The translations under genes and the position numbers were made by a program. This document shows, piece by piece, positions 25,544-34,677 of a stretch of 64,000 bases of DNA (positions are counted from its first letter, which is position 1; each line of letters starts with the position of its first letter). Source of the stretch: CAWDLX01 sp046728155 (lineage in GTDB: Bacteria; Actinomycetota; Actinomycetes; Mycobacteriales; Micromonosporaceae). The notes below the pieces were generated by a model. The model was not told where the DNA came from, searched no databases, and worked only from the letters and a program-made list of their open reading frames with translations. Where the stretch lies: NCBI GenBank assembly GCA_046728155.1, contig JBKPDY010000105.1, forward strand, positions 27,202-91,201, in the 5' to 3' direction.

Positions 25544-26736
25544 GACAGGACCCGCAGGCGGATCGTCTGCGGCATGGCGCGGAGCTGGCCGAGCACGTCC
25601 TCGGCGTAGTCGGTACCGATGTCGGTGAGCAGGTAGCCGACCTCGCCACGGGTTGCGAGCAGCTGGCCCTCGATATTCACGCCGTGATTGGCGAGGATGC
25701 CGTTGACAGTGGCGAGTACCCCCGGCGTGTTGGTATGCACATGGACAAGCCGGTGCGTGTCCGGTTGCTGAGCCATGACCACCGGCGGCAGGTTCACGCT
25801 CAGCGTCGTGGTGCCCTCGGCGGCGTACTGGGCGACCTTGTTGGCCACGAACATACCGATGTCGGCCTGCGCCTCCTCAGTGGATCCGCCGATATGCGGG
25901 GTGAGGATGACATTGGGCAGCCCGCGCAACTCGGAGACGAACTCGTCGCCTCGGCCTTTCGGCTCGTTCGGGAACACGTCGACCGCTGCCCCGGCCAGGT
26001 GACCGCACTCGAGGTGCCGCCGGAGTGCGGCGTGGTCGATGACGAAGCCGCGACTGAGGTTAAGGAAGAGGCTGCGTGGACGCATCCGCGCGAACTGCTG
26101 CTCTCCGAAGAAGCCGCTGTTGCCCGGCCGTCCGTCCACGTGCAGCGAGACCGCGTCACTGACCTCGAGCAGCTCGTCCAGTGTCCCGCACCGGCGGGCA
26201 TTACCCAGGGCGAGCTTGTCCGCGGTGTCGTAGAAGTACACCGTCATGCCCAGGTCTTCGGCCAGCACCGAGAGCTGGGTGCCGATGTTGCCGTAGCCGA
26301 CGATGCCCAGCGCCTGCCCGCGCACCTCGTGGCTGCCTTCGGCGGCCTTGTCCCAGATGCCCGCGTGCATTCCGGCGTTCTTCTCGGTCAGTCCGCGGGT
26401 CAACGCGATGATCTCCGCGAGCACGAGTTCGACCACGCTGCGCGTATTGGAGAAGGGCGCGTTGAATACGGCTATCCCGGCGCGGGTCGCGGCGGTCAGG
26501 TCGACCTGATCCGTCCCGATGCAGAAGGCACCGACGGCTATCAGGTCCGCGCCGGCGGCGAGCGCGGCCGCAGTGAGCTGGGTCTGGGACCTGATGCCCA
26601 ACAGGTGGACACCGCCGAGGCGTTCCACCAGCTCCGTCTCATCCAAGGCCCGCCCGACGACCGCCACGTCGTGGGCATCGGCCTTCAACCTGGACACAGC
26701 GTCAGGGTGGATCCCTTCCAGCAGCAGAGCGCGCAT
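25540..26736 (-). CDS. serA: D-3-phosphoglycerate dehydrogenase
   Basis: About 398 residues, catalysing the first step of serine synthesis (3-phosphoglycerate to 3-phosphohydroxypyruvate with NAD). The NAD site is VGYGNIGTQLSVLAEDLGM; the catalytic Arg/Glu/His set lies in LNLSRGF, DVFPNEP and LTPHIGGST. The C-terminal 75 residues form an ACT domain (VHTNTPGVLATVNGIL), so the length and layout match the short E. coli type rather than the long actinobacterial type with an intervening domain. ATG 26736 is used; 26754 is possible. Coupled to the FAD dehydrogenase downstream. Confidence 0.9.
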   Translation of the reverse strand: MRALLLEGIHPDAVSRLKADAHDVAVVGRALDETELVERLGGVHLLGIRSQTQLTAAALAAGADLIAVGAFCIGTDQVDLTAATRAGIAVFNAPFSNTRSVVELVLAEIIALTRGLTEKNAGMHAGIWDKAAEGSHEVRGQALGIVGYGNIGTQLSVLAEDLGMTVYFYDTADKLALGNARRCGTLDELLEVSDAVSLHVDGRPGNSGFFGEQQFARMRPRSLFLNLSRGFVIDHAALRRHLECGHLAGAAVDVFPNEPKGRGDEFVSELRGLPNVILTPHIGGSTEEAQADIGMFVANKVAQYAAEGTTTLSVNLPPVVMAQQPDTHRLVHVHTNTPGVLATVNGILANHGVNIEGQLLATRGEVGYLLTDIGTDYAEDVLGQLRAMPQTIRLRVLS

Positions 26737-26826
26737 GTGACGTGCCCATCCCATCTCGGCGGCGCCCCCACCGGCGCCGGCACCCGAACGAGCCTAGACC
26801 AGCTGCGGCGTGCCCCCGTCAAGCGG

Positions 26827-28665
26827 CTACCGCGCCGGACCGAAGCGTCTCGCCGCGAGATCGGTCGCAGCCGCGCGCCGCAGGTCGACGGCCCAGATGA
26901 GCAGGCCGACCATGCCGAGGGCCAACGTGAACAGGTAGTACAACGCCGTGCTCGCCGATATCGGGGTCGCGGTGGAGAGCAGTCCCTGGATCCGCATGCT
27001 GGGTGGCCGGTGACTGTCGGAGACACTCAGCGCGTACGAGAAGTGGCCGAGCTGTGCCCCCATGAAGAACAGCCATCCCTCGATGTACTTGCGAGCCAGC
27101 ATGTACGCGGCGACCAGGCTGAGCGCCAGTGCGATCGCGATGAACACGCGAAGCTCGGCCGGCAGGTCGCCAACGGCGAGCACTGTCACGAACACGGCGG
27201 CGGCCGCTCCGCCGAGCCAGGGCCAGACACCGCGAGGCACCCGTCCAATCGGAACAGTTCCGGTCGACCACACCCACCACCCGAGGATGTAGACGGCCGC
27301 GGTCGCGACGCAGATGGCGATGAGAACCAGACCGTGGCGGGAGAGCGTTATGGCCCGCGCCGTGACGGTGAACGCGGAGTATCCGGACTCGAGCGGTTGG
27401 AACGCCACCCACTGCAACGCCGTGCTCATGCTGCCACCGCGACTGTTCCCGGTCAGGTAAATGGCCGCTCGTAGCGCTGGTGCCGTCAACGCGCTCAGCA
27501 GGAGCAGGAACCAGGCGCTGGAGCTTCGGCGGGTCAGCAACCAGGTGCCCAACCCGCCGCCGATCAGCGTCAGCAGGACGAGGATCGCGAACTGTGCCGA
27601 CAGCTCGATCGGGACGGCCGTACGCCCGCGGACGATGCGCTGCAGGGGTACCGACGCGACGAACGCGGCGACACCGGCCACGAGGACACCGAACAAGACC
27701 TGCGGATGGCGACCGGTGTCCCATCGCGTCACGGAGGCGGCCCGGGGCGGCAGCCATCCCCCGGTCCAGACCGGTGCGAACACCTTCGTACGGGCGACGA
27801 CTGTCGCGGTGGGTCGGCCGACAAGGACTCCATTGTGGAGACTCGCCGCTTCGCGGAGGGCGGTCGCGAATGCCGTGCAGGATGGGTAGCGCGCCGCCGG
27901 GTCCTTGGCCATGCCTCGGGCCAACACGGCATCAACCGCCTTGGGCAGATCGCCGCGGCGGCTGGTGGCGGGCGGGGGCGGCGCGTGCAGATGCGCTGTG
28001 ATCGCCGCGGCCTCGTTGGTGCCCGGGAACGGCACGGCACCGGTGAGACAGTGAAATGCCGTACACGCCAACGCGTACTGGTCGGACCTGGCGTCGCCGC
28101 CGCCCTCGATCCGCTCCGGCGCGATGTAGCCGTAGGAACCCATGACGCGTCCGGAGCCACGCCCCTCGCGGCCGCCGACCAGCTTCGCGATGCCGAAGTC
28201 GACCAGATAGGCATGTTCGGTCGCGGTGCCCGCGGCCGCCACCATGACATTGGCCGGCTTGACGTCACGATGCACCAGACCGTGCGCGTGGGCGGCATCA
28301 AGCGCGTCCGCGATCGCCCCGATCAGGCCGACCGTGCGCTGCAGGCTCAGCCCGTGGCTGGGGATCAACCGATCCAAGCTGGGCCCGTCGACGTACTGCA
28401 TCGCCACGTACCACGAGCCGTCGGTCGCCTGGCCGGCGTCGTGTACGCCGGCGATGTGTGGATGGTGCAGCCGAGCCGCGCCGACCGCCTCCTGCTCGAA
28501 CCGCTGGCGCGCCTCCGGATCGCCGGCCAGATGGGCTTGGAGCACCTTGACCGCGTCCAGCCGGTCGAGCGTCACGTGCCGGGCCAGGTACACCATTCCC
28601 TGCCCGCCCGCGCCGAGGCCACGAATGACCTCGTAGTTTCCTATGCGGTAACCGGGCTGGAGCAC
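26827..28665 (-). CDS. Serine/threonine protein kinase with polytopic membrane C-terminal half
   Basis: A 612-residue protein. Residues 1-270 are a complete PknB-type kinase: GLGAGGQGMVYLA, AVKVLQ, LVHRDVKPANVM, VDFGIAK and YIAPERI. Instead of the usual single helix and extracellular sensor, residues about 320-595 contain roughly seven or eight hydrophobic helices, with loops such as GNSRGGSMSTALQ and SDSHRPPSMRIQG. The membrane half could be a sensor or a transport-like domain. GTG 28665 gives the canonical N-terminus. A PP2C phosphatase lies 8 kb away. Confidence 0.9.
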   Translation of the reverse strand: MLQPGYRIGNYEVIRGLGAGGQGMVYLARHVTLDRLDAVKVLQAHLAGDPEARQRFEQEAVGAARLHHPHIAGVHDAGQATDGSWYVAMQYVDGPSLDRLIPSHGLSLQRTVGLIGAIADALDAAHAHGLVHRDVKPANVMVAAAGTATEHAYLVDFGIAKLVGGREGRGSGRVMGSYGYIAPERIEGGGDARSDQYALACTAFHCLTGAVPFPGTNEAAAITAHLHAPPPPATSRRGDLPKAVDAVLARGMAKDPAARYPSCTAFATALREAASLHNGVLVGRPTATVVARTKVFAPVWTGGWLPPRAASVTRWDTGRHPQVLFGVLVAGVAAFVASVPLQRIVRGRTAVPIELSAQFAILVLLTLIGGGLGTWLLTRRSSSAWFLLLLSALTAPALRAAIYLTGNSRGGSMSTALQWVAFQPLESGYSAFTVTARAITLSRHGLVLIAICVATAAVYILGWWVWSTGTVPIGRVPRGVWPWLGGAAAAVFVTVLAVGDLPAELRVFIAIALALSLVAAYMLARKYIEGWLFFMGAQLGHFSYALSVSDSHRPPSMRIQGLLSTATPISASTALYYLFTLALGMVGLLIWAVDLRRAAATDLAARRFGPAR

Positions 28666-28723
28666 GCATCAACCCTGTCACATCGATGCGACCACCGTCA
28701 GCCGGCTGCCGACGAGGGGTACG

Positions 28724-28729
28724 TAATGT
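28724..28729 (+). promoter_or_regulatory. Likely -10 box of a leaderless gene
   Basis: TAATGT is separated by six bases from ATG 28736, suggesting a leaderless transcript. Confidence 0.45.
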
Positions 28730-28735
28730 GACCTG

Positions 28736-29404
28736 ATGCCTCGGGATCCGGCCGCCTTCGTCCGCGACCACGTCCATCTCGCGCCGGTGGCCCTCGTCCC
28801 GGAGATCTCCCTGTACCAGGCCGACGACCCGATCGGGCTCTGGGAGCTCAATGAGGGCGAGTACCGCTCCGCACAGCCGCCCCCGTTCTGGGCCTTCGCG
28901 TGGGCCGGCGGACAGGCGCTCGCCCGTTACGTGTTGGACCATCCGGACGTCGTACGCGGCCGGCGCGTGCTGGACCTGGCCGCCGGCTCCGGTCTGGTGG
29001 CCATATCGGCCGCCCTGGCCGGAGGAGCGTCGGTGCGCGCCGTGGAGATCGATCCGCTCGCCATCGCCGCGATCGAGCTCAACGCGTGCGTCAACCAGGT
29101 GATCGTCTCCGGCGAACTTGGCGACATCCTCGATGGCGACGCCGGGGGCGCGCAGGTCGTCCTCGCCGGCGACGTGTTCTACAGCCGGGCGATGGCGGAT
29201 CGGGTGCTGGCTTTCCTCCGCCGGGCCGCGGGAGCGGGGGTTCGGGTCCTGGTCGGTGACCCCGAGCGCGCCTTCCTCCCCCGCGCGCTGTTCACCCCGC
29301 TGGCTACCGTCGCCGTACCGGTGACGCAGGCGCTGGAAAGCGCCGACGTGAAGCAGGCCACCGTATGGGAGCTCCCCACCCCACGTCACGTGACTCAACA
29401 ATAG
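28736..29404 (+). CDS. Class I SAM-dependent methyltransferase (ETFB-lysine methyltransferase-like)
   Basis: A 222-residue methyltransferase resembling protein N-lysine methyltransferases of the ETFB-KMT/nicotinamide methyltransferase-like group. It has PPPFWAFAWAGGQALARYVL ahead of the SAM motif VLDLAAGSGLVAISAALAG, then AVEIDPLAIAAIELN and VLAGDVFYS, the expected motif II. The gene starts without a ribosome site but with a TAATGT box six bases upstream. It converges on an acyl-CoA dehydrogenase gene; ETF is the electron acceptor of such enzymes, so the link is suggestive only. Confidence 0.85.
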   Translation: MPRDPAAFVRDHVHLAPVALVPEISLYQADDPIGLWELNEGEYRSAQPPPFWAFAWAGGQALARYVLDHPDVVRGRRVLDLAAGSGLVAISAALAGGASVRAVEIDPLAIAAIELNACVNQVIVSGELGDILDGDAGGAQVVLAGDVFYSRAMADRVLAFLRRAAGAGVRVLVGDPERAFLPRALFTPLATVAVPVTQALESADVKQATVWELPTPRHVTQQ

Positions 29405-29444
29405 GGGCGCCGTGTTGTACCCGAGAGGTCAACAGGGTGCCCCT
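29403..29444. terminator. Bidirectional terminator hairpin
   Basis: A 14-base arm starting AGGGGCGCC at 29403 pairs with 29431-29444 (two mismatches) across a 14-base loop. It begins within the methyltransferase stop codon and sits between two convergent genes, so it probably stops transcription from both sides. Confidence 0.6.
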
Positions 29445-29454
29445 GCTTTCAGCC

Positions 29455-30627
29455 TCAGGCGAGGTGGCCGCCGATCTGGGTGTACCCACGCAACAGGTCA
29501 CGGGAGACGATCAGACGCAACATCTCGTCGGTGCCCTCGAAGATCCGGAACAGCCGGACCTGCCGGTACCAGCGCTCGATCGGAAGCTCGCGGGTGTAGC
29601 CCATGCCACCGTGGATCTGCAGCACCCGATCGACGATGCGGTTGACCGCGCTCGCCCCGAAGAGCTTGCACATCGCCGACGAGTGGCGCGGGTCCAGACC
29701 GTGGTCGACCGTCCACGCCGCGCGCAGGACCAGCCAGCGCGCGGCCTCGAGTTCCGTCTCCGAGTCGGCGATCATCCATTGGATGGCTTGGTTCGCGGAG
29801 ATCGGCCGGCCGAAGGTCTCCCGTACGTTGGCATAGTCGATCGCCATCTGCAGCGCCCGTTCGGCTATGCCCACTCCCATCGACGGGATGGTGTACCGTC
29901 CCTTCCCGATCCACCGCATCCCGAGCTCGAATCCCTCGCCGATCCGTCCGAGGATGTTGCGGGCCGGGACCCGAACGTCGGCGAAGGAGAGCGCGGCTGG
30001 ACCGCCCTCGCCCATCGTCTGGATCGGGTCGGAGGTCCAGCCCATTGCGCGGTCGACAAGGAACGCCGTCGTACCCCCGCCGCGGACGCCCTTCACCGTG
30101 TCGGTGACGGCGACCACGATCGCATAGTCCGCGTCGTGTCCATTGGTGATGAACGTCTTCTCACCGTTGAGCACCCAGTCATCACCGTCCGGCCGGGCGC
30201 TGAGCCTGATGTTGGCCGCGTCGGAGCCGGCCCCCGGCTCAGTGATGGCGAAGCAGGAGAGGCGCTCGCCGGCGATCGTCGGCAAGAGGTACTCCTTCTT
30301 CTGCTCCTCGTTGGCGACGTACAGGATGTTGTCGGCCTCGCCGCCGAAGCGGAACGGCACGAACGTACGGCCGATCTCGGTCCATACGAGCGACTGCATG
30401 ACCGTGGAGAGGTTCATGCCGCCGTACTCCTCCGGCGTGGAGAGACCCCAGAAGCCAAACTGCTTGGCCTTGAGCTGAAGCTCCCGTAGCTCGTCCCGGG
30501 TGATTCCGGGCCGGTGCGCGCGTTCGCGGCGCAGCACCTCCTCCTCGAGCGGCATCACCTCCTTGCGGATGAAGGCCCGGGCGGTCTCCCGGATCGCGTT
30601 CTCCTCATCGCTGAGCGAAAAGTCCAT
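29455..30627 (-). CDS. Acyl-CoA dehydrogenase
   Basis: A 390-residue FAD acyl-CoA dehydrogenase with all standard parts: [49 protein letters not shown], the C-terminal IHGGMGYTRELP and IFEGTDEMLRLIVSRDLL. It is transcribed away from the TetR gene, and a 19-bp operator (30645-30663) lies immediately upstream, so it is very probably repressed by that TetR. It should oxidise the acyl-CoA made from the aldehyde and alcohol handled by the neighbouring dehydrogenases. Confidence 0.92.
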   Translation of the reverse strand: MDFSLSDEENAIRETARAFIRKEVMPLEEEVLRRERAHRPGITRDELRELQLKAKQFGFWGLSTPEEYGGMNLSTVMQSLVWTEIGRTFVPFRFGGEADNILYVANEEQKKEYLLPTIAGERLSCFAITEPGAGSDAANIRLSARPDGDDWVLNGEKTFITNGHDADYAIVVAVTDTVKGVRGGGTTAFLVDRAMGWTSDPIQTMGEGGPAALSFADVRVPARNILGRIGEGFELGMRWIGKGRYTIPSMGVGIAERALQMAIDYANVRETFGRPISANQAIQWMIADSETELEAARWLVLRAAWTVDHGLDPRHSSAMCKLFGASAVNRIVDRVLQIHGGMGYTRELPIERWYRQVRLFRIFEGTDEMLRLIVSRDLLRGYTQIGGHLA

Positions 30628-30644
30628 TGTGGTCTCCGCAGCCT

Positions 30645-30663
30645 AAACTAGCGGTGGAAGTTT
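30645..30663. promoter_or_regulatory. TetR operator, site 1
   Basis: AAACTAGCGGTGGAAGTTT has AAACT/AGTTT arms around nine bases. It lies between the divergent acyl-CoA dehydrogenase and tetR genes and shares its layout and 15 of 19 bases with the site at 31393-31411. Confidence 0.7.
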
Positions 30664-30724
30664 TCCATCGAAAGTGTGGCAGACTTGGGTCGGCCGCGGA
30701 ACAGGATGTGACGGAGGTGACGGA

Positions 30725-31393
30725 TTGGCTCGGCCCCGACAGCCACTGCTGACCCGCCAGCGCATCGTCGCGGCCGCGTCGGCGCTGGTCGACGCCGAAG
30801 GGCTCGAGTCGTTCTCCACCCGCCGCCTCGCCGCCGAGCTCGGCGTCCAGGGGCCGTCGCTGTACAACCACTTCGCGACGAAGGACGACATCCTCGACGC
30901 CGTGGCGGACTCCATCACGGCCGAGGTCGACATCTCCCACTTCGGCCGGATGCCCTGGCCGGAGGCGCTACGGCGATGGGCCTACCACTACCGGTCCGCG
31001 CTCGCCGCCCACTCCAACATCGTGCCGTTCCTGGCCCAGGGACCACGCCGCCGTCCGGCGGCGTTGGCGATGGCCGATGTCGTCTACGGCTCGTTGATCG
31101 CGGCGGGTTGGCCACCCGCGACCGCCACGTACGTCGCGGCATCGATGCGTTCGTTCATCGTCGGCTCGGCCCTCGGGTCGTTCGCGCGCGGCTATGTCGC
31201 CGATCCCGAGCTGTACGCCACCGACTACCCTCACCTGACCCAGGCACATCGGCTCGCCGACCATCAGACCCAGGTCGACGAACGTGCCTTCGCGCTCGGC
31301 GTGGACGCGATGATCGAGGGTCTGGTCGCGCTGTACGAACGGGCGGGCTACGGACCAACGAGGGTCGAGGCAGTGCCGGTTGCGCCGCCGTAA
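30725..31393 (+). CDS. TetR-family transcriptional regulator
   Basis: A 222-residue repressor-type protein. The helix-turn-helix is at about 8-50 (TRQRIVAAASALVDAEG, FSTRRLAAELGVQGPSLYNHF), followed by a helical ligand domain. TTG 30725 is chosen because GGAGGTGA lies just upstream; an upstream ATG at 30674 overlaps the operator region. Matching operators flank the gene at 30645 and 31393, implying that it controls itself, the divergent dehydrogenase and the downstream aldehyde and alcohol dehydrogenases. The inducer is probably an acyl-CoA or pathway intermediate. Confidence 0.9.
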   Translation: MARPRQPLLTRQRIVAAASALVDAEGLESFSTRRLAAELGVQGPSLYNHFATKDDILDAVADSITAEVDISHFGRMPWPEALRRWAYHYRSALAAHSNIVPFLAQGPRRRPAALAMADVVYGSLIAAGWPPATATYVAASMRSFIVGSALGSFARGYVADPELYATDYPHLTQAHRLADHQTQVDERAFALGVDAMIEGLVALYERAGYGPTRVEAVPVAPP

Positions 31394-31411
31394 AACTTAC
31401 AGTGGTAGTTT
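31393..31411. promoter_or_regulatory. TetR operator, site 2
   Basis: AAACTTACAGTGGTAGTTT matches site 1 in arms, spacing and the GTGG core. It overlaps the tetR stop codon and lies 24 bases before the aldehyde dehydrogenase start. Confidence 0.7.
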
Positions 31412-31435
31412 CTCCCGAAGGAAGAGGCAGCAGCC

Positions 31436-32848
31436 ATGGATCGCAGGCACTTCTATATCGACGGCGGTTGGGTGGCCCCGCTGGGCACGGACACCATCGC
31501 GGTGGAGAACCCCGCCACCGAACGGGTCATCGCCAGCGTTCCCGCCGGGACCCCGGCTGATGTTGACCGCGCGGTCGCCGCCGCGAAGGCCGCATTCGGG
31601 CCCTGGTCGGCACTCCCCGCGGTTGACCGCGCCGAGCATCTGCGCCGCCTGCACACGGCGCTCGCGACCCGCCGCGATGAGGTCGCCACCACGGTGACGA
31701 CCGAGCTGGGCACACCGCTGCGGATCTCGCGGACCGTGCAGGCCGGGCTGCCGTTGACCGTGCTCGCCAACGCCGTCGAGTTGGCGGTCGTGCCTCCGGC
31801 CGACGAGACGATCGGCAACTCACTCGTCGTTCGGGAACCGGTCGGGGTGGTCGGCGCGATCACGCCGTGGAACTACCCGTTGCACCAGGTCATCGCCAAG
31901 GTGGCGTACGCCCTCGCGGCCGGTTGCACCGTCGTCGTCAAGCCGAGCGAGGTCACTCCTCTCGTCGCGTACCTGCTCTTCGACGCTGTGCACGAGGCGG
32001 CGCTGCCGCCGGGCGTGGTCAACCTCGTCGTCGGCACCGGACCTGTCGTGGGTGAGGCCATCGCGTCCCATCCGGATGTCGACATGGTCTCCTTCACCGG
32101 CTCAACGGCCGTCGGCCGGCGCGTCTCCCACCTCGCGGCCGACCGGATCGCCCGGGTGGCCCTCGAGCTGGGTGGGAAGTCGGCCAACGTGATCCTGGCC
32201 GACGCCGACCTCGCCACGGCGGTCAAGGTCGGAGTCCACAACGCCTTCCTCAACGCCGGCCAGACCTGTACCGCGTGGACCCGGATGCTCGTTCACCGCG
32301 ACCGGTACGACGAGGCGGTGACCCTCGCCGGTGCCGTCGCATCGAGCTTCCGGACGGGCGACCCCTTCGACCCCTCGACCCGCCTCGGCCCGCTTTCCTC
32401 GGCCAACCAGCGGCAGCGGGTACGTACGTACATCGAGAAGGGTCTGGCCGATGGCGCCCGGCTGGTCACCGGCGGCGTCGACGCCCCCGTGCCGGCCACC
32501 GGGCACTTCGTGGCGCCGACCGTCCTCGCCGATGTCGATCCGGACGCGACAGTGGCCCAGGAAGAGATCTTCGGCCCGGTCCTGGTGATCATTCCGTTCA
32601 CCGACGACGACGAAGCCGTGGCGATCGCCAACAACTCGCGGTACGGGCTCGCCGGCGGCGTCTGGTCGGCCGATCCGGCCCGAGCCGAGGCGGTGGCGCG
32701 ACGCATCCGGGCGGGCGCGGTCGACATCAACGGCGCGGGATTCAACCCGATGGCGCCGTTCGGGGGGTACAAGCAATCCGGCACCGGCCGCGAACTGGGT
32801 TCGTACGGCTTGGCCGAGTTCCTTCAGGTGAAGGCCATCCAGCGATGA
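31436..32848 (+). CDS. NAD(P)-dependent aldehyde dehydrogenase
   Basis: A 470-residue aldehyde dehydrogenase that converts an aldehyde to the acid. Visible: [20 protein letters not shown], the catalytic Glu in [12 protein letters not shown], the nucleophilic Cys in [12 protein letters not shown] and the C-terminal [13 protein letters not shown]. Length is slightly short but complete. It overlaps the alcohol dehydrogenase gene as ATGA, and an operator matching the tetR site lies just upstream. With its partner it would take an alcohol to an acid that then enters CoA-dependent oxidation. Confidence 0.93.
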   Translation: MDRRHFYIDGGWVAPLGTDTIAVENPATERVIASVPAGTPADVDRAVAAAKAAFGPWSALPAVDRAEHLRRLHTALATRRDEVATTVTTELGTPLRISRTVQAGLPLTVLANAVELAVVPPADETIGNSLVVREPVGVVGAITPWNYPLHQVIAKVAYALAAGCTVVVKPSEVTPLVAYLLFDAVHEAALPPGVVNLVVGTGPVVGEAIASHPDVDMVSFTGSTAVGRRVSHLAADRIARVALELGGKSANVILADADLATAVKVGVHNAFLNAGQTCTAWTRMLVHRDRYDEAVTLAGAVASSFRTGDPFDPSTRLGPLSSANQRQRVRTYIEKGLADGARLVTGGVDAPVPATGHFVAPTVLADVDPDATVAQEEIFGPVLVIIPFTDDDEAVAIANNSRYGLAGGVWSADPARAEAVARRIRAGAVDINGAGFNPMAPFGGYKQSGTGRELGSYGLAEFLQVKAIQR

Positions 32849-33936
32849 GCGGCGCGGTACGGGCGCTCGTGGCGCACGGCCGCGACGCCGTGCTGCAGGT
32901 CGAGCCGATCCAGCTTCCGGAGCTGGCCCGCGGGCTGGTTCGGGTCCGGGTACGAGCTGCCGGCGTCTGCCACTCCGACCTTTCGATGGTCAACGGAACT
33001 CTCGCCCCGTCGTTCCCGCTCGTACTGGGGCATGAGGCAGCGGGCGTCGTGGCCGCGGTCGGGGACGGGGTCACCCGTGCGAGCCCGGGTGACCATGTTG
33101 TGTGCAACTGGGCGCCGGCCTGTCGCGCCTGCTGGTTCTGCGAGCAGGGGGAGCCGTGGCTGTGCCAGCGCGCACCGGGTGCGTCAGTACCGCGGGGCTC
33201 CACTATGGACGGTTCGCCGCTCTTCGTCACGCTCGGCCTGGGCTCCCTGGCCGAGGAGGTCGTGGTCGCGGAGTCCGCGGTGATCCCCATCGGCCGTGAG
33301 GTCGCGTTCGGGGAGGCCGCGCTGCTCGGGTGCGCGGTCCTCACCGGCATCGGAGCCGTCCGCAACGCCACCAAGGTTCGGCCGGGTGAGTCGGTACTCA
33401 TCGTCGGGATGGGCGGCGTCGGGCTGAGCGTGCTCGCCGGTGCCCGGATGGCGGGGGCGGCGCCCATCATCGCGGTCGACGTCTCCGAGGCGAAACGTGA
33501 ACTGGCCCTGACGGCCGGAGCCACCGACTACCTGGTCTCCGACGGGGATCTGCCGAAGGCCGTCCGCGCACGTACCGGGGGCCGCGGCGCGGACGTGGCT
33601 TTCGAGTGCGTCGGGCGCTCGGTCACGATCGAGGCCGCTTGGCGCAGCACGCGCCGCGGTGGTCGCGTCACCGTCGTCGGTGTCGGCGCGGCCGACGACA
33701 AGGTCAGCATCAGTGCACTGGAGATCTACTACTTTGCTCGTACGCTGGGATCGACGGTCTACGGGTCCTCCGATCCCGACCGGGAAGTGCCCGAGCTCGC
33801 CGAAGCGGTCCGCTCCGGCTCGCTTGACCTGAGTCCCCTGATCACCCACCGCATCAGCCTTGCCGACGTACCGGCGGCCTTCGAGCGGATGGCCCGCGGT
33901 GAAGGGGCACGTTCCGTGGTGCTGTTCGACGACTGA
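32845..33936 (+). CDS. Zinc-dependent alcohol dehydrogenase (MDR family)
   Basis: A 363-residue medium-chain dehydrogenase oxidising an alcohol to an aldehyde. The catalytic zinc ligands are Cys in [10 protein letters not shown] and the GHE of [11 protein letters not shown]; the four structural-zinc cysteines lie in [15 protein letters not shown]. The NAD motif is [15 protein letters not shown]. The ATG at 32845 overlaps the aldehyde dehydrogenase stop. It resembles the class of long-chain or aromatic alcohol dehydrogenases that pair with aldehyde dehydrogenases. A strong hairpin follows the gene. Confidence 0.92.
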   Translation: MSGAVRALVAHGRDAVLQVEPIQLPELARGLVRVRVRAAGVCHSDLSMVNGTLAPSFPLVLGHEAAGVVAAVGDGVTRASPGDHVVCNWAPACRACWFCEQGEPWLCQRAPGASVPRGSTMDGSPLFVTLGLGSLAEEVVVAESAVIPIGREVAFGEAALLGCAVLTGIGAVRNATKVRPGESVLIVGMGGVGLSVLAGARMAGAAPIIAVDVSEAKRELALTAGATDYLVSDGDLPKAVRARTGGRGADVAFECVGRSVTIEAAWRSTRRGGRVTVVGVGAADDKVSISALEIYYFARTLGSTVYGSSDPDREVPELAEAVRSGSLDLSPLITHRISLADVPAAFERMARGEGARSVVLFDD

Positions 33937-33945
33937 TCAGAGATC

Positions 33946-33990
33946 GTTTCCGTACAGATCGATGGTCAGCCTGCGCCTTTGTACGGAAAC
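33946..33990. terminator. Bidirectional terminator with perfect 11-bp arms
   Basis: GTTTCCGTACA (33946-33956) and its exact complement (33980-33990) flank a 23-base loop, between the convergent alcohol dehydrogenase and tetR genes. Placement favours a terminator over an operator. Confidence 0.65.
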
Positions 33991-33994
33991 TCGC

Positions 33995-34600
33995 TCACTC
34001 GTACGGGCTCAGCAGCGCGTTGATCGTACGGATCATGATGCCGCAGGCCTGGTCCACGCCGAGCTTGAGTTCGTCACGCATCATCGACCACGAAGCCCAG
34101 GTGCTGGCGACGGTGAGCGCGTGGAACAGCTCATCGCGTCCCTCGTCGGCCCGCTCGAGTTCGCTCGCGAACAACTCGGCCAGCTCGCGCTGCACCCGGG
34201 CGATGTTCGCCGCACGATTGCGCCGCAGCTGCGCCGAGAACGGTTCTCTGAGTTGGGCAGCCCGGGCCGAGGGCGCGATGACCTCAAGGATCCGGGCCCG
34301 TTGCCGGCAGTACCTCTCGATCCGCTCGGGCAGCGGAAGGTCCAGCGGGACCGGGCTGTACTCCTCATCCTGCCGCTGCATGAGGCGGTGGCCGGACGCG
34401 GCGAAAAGCGCCTCCATATCCTTGAAATTTGCCCACAGCGCGCGAAGCGAGACGCCGGCGCGCTCCGCGATGCGCTCGCCGGTCGGCCTGAGGTCGCCCT
34501 CCCCGATCAACGAGAGATGGGCTTCCACGATGGCGTTGCGCGTCCGCTCGGCCCGAGCCGTGCGGCCGTCGACACGCCCGTGCGCGTCGACGTCGGTCAC
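33995..34600 (-). CDS. TetR-family transcriptional regulator
   Basis: A 201-residue regulator: N-terminal helix-turn-helix (ERTRNAIVEAHLSLIGEG, TGERIAERAGVSLRALWANF) and a helical ligand-binding domain with WASWSMMRDEL. GTG 34600 has a GGGAGG site; the ATG-type start at 34615 overlaps that site and is less likely. It is the last gene in line with livGFHMK (77 bases after livK), which makes it a candidate for the repressor of that transporter and of the palindromes at 39869 and 13040. That assignment is inference. Confidence 0.87.
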   Translation of the reverse strand: MTDVDAHGRVDGRTARAERTRNAIVEAHLSLIGEGDLRPTGERIAERAGVSLRALWANFKDMEALFAASGHRLMQRQDEEYSPVPLDLPLPERIERYCRQRARILEVIAPSARAAQLREPFSAQLRRNRAANIARVQRELAELFASELERADEGRDELFHALTVASTWASWSMMRDELKLGVDQACGIMIRTINALLSPYE

Positions 34601-34677
34601 TTCCGCACCTCCCACGGGTGGGGGCCGCCACGCCGGTGCGTGGCGGCCCGCATCACGCGTAATTCCGGATCACGGCG

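Noticed and set aside
25684..27474. Plus-strand frame of 596 codons
   Set aside because: Antisense to serA and the Ser/Thr kinase, with Arg/Gln/Gly-biased composition and no motifs; the minus-strand genes are unambiguous.
33946..33990. Operator for the neighbouring TetR
   Set aside because: The 11-bp arms are separated by 23 bases and lie between convergent gene ends, which suits a terminator, not a promoter-proximal operator.
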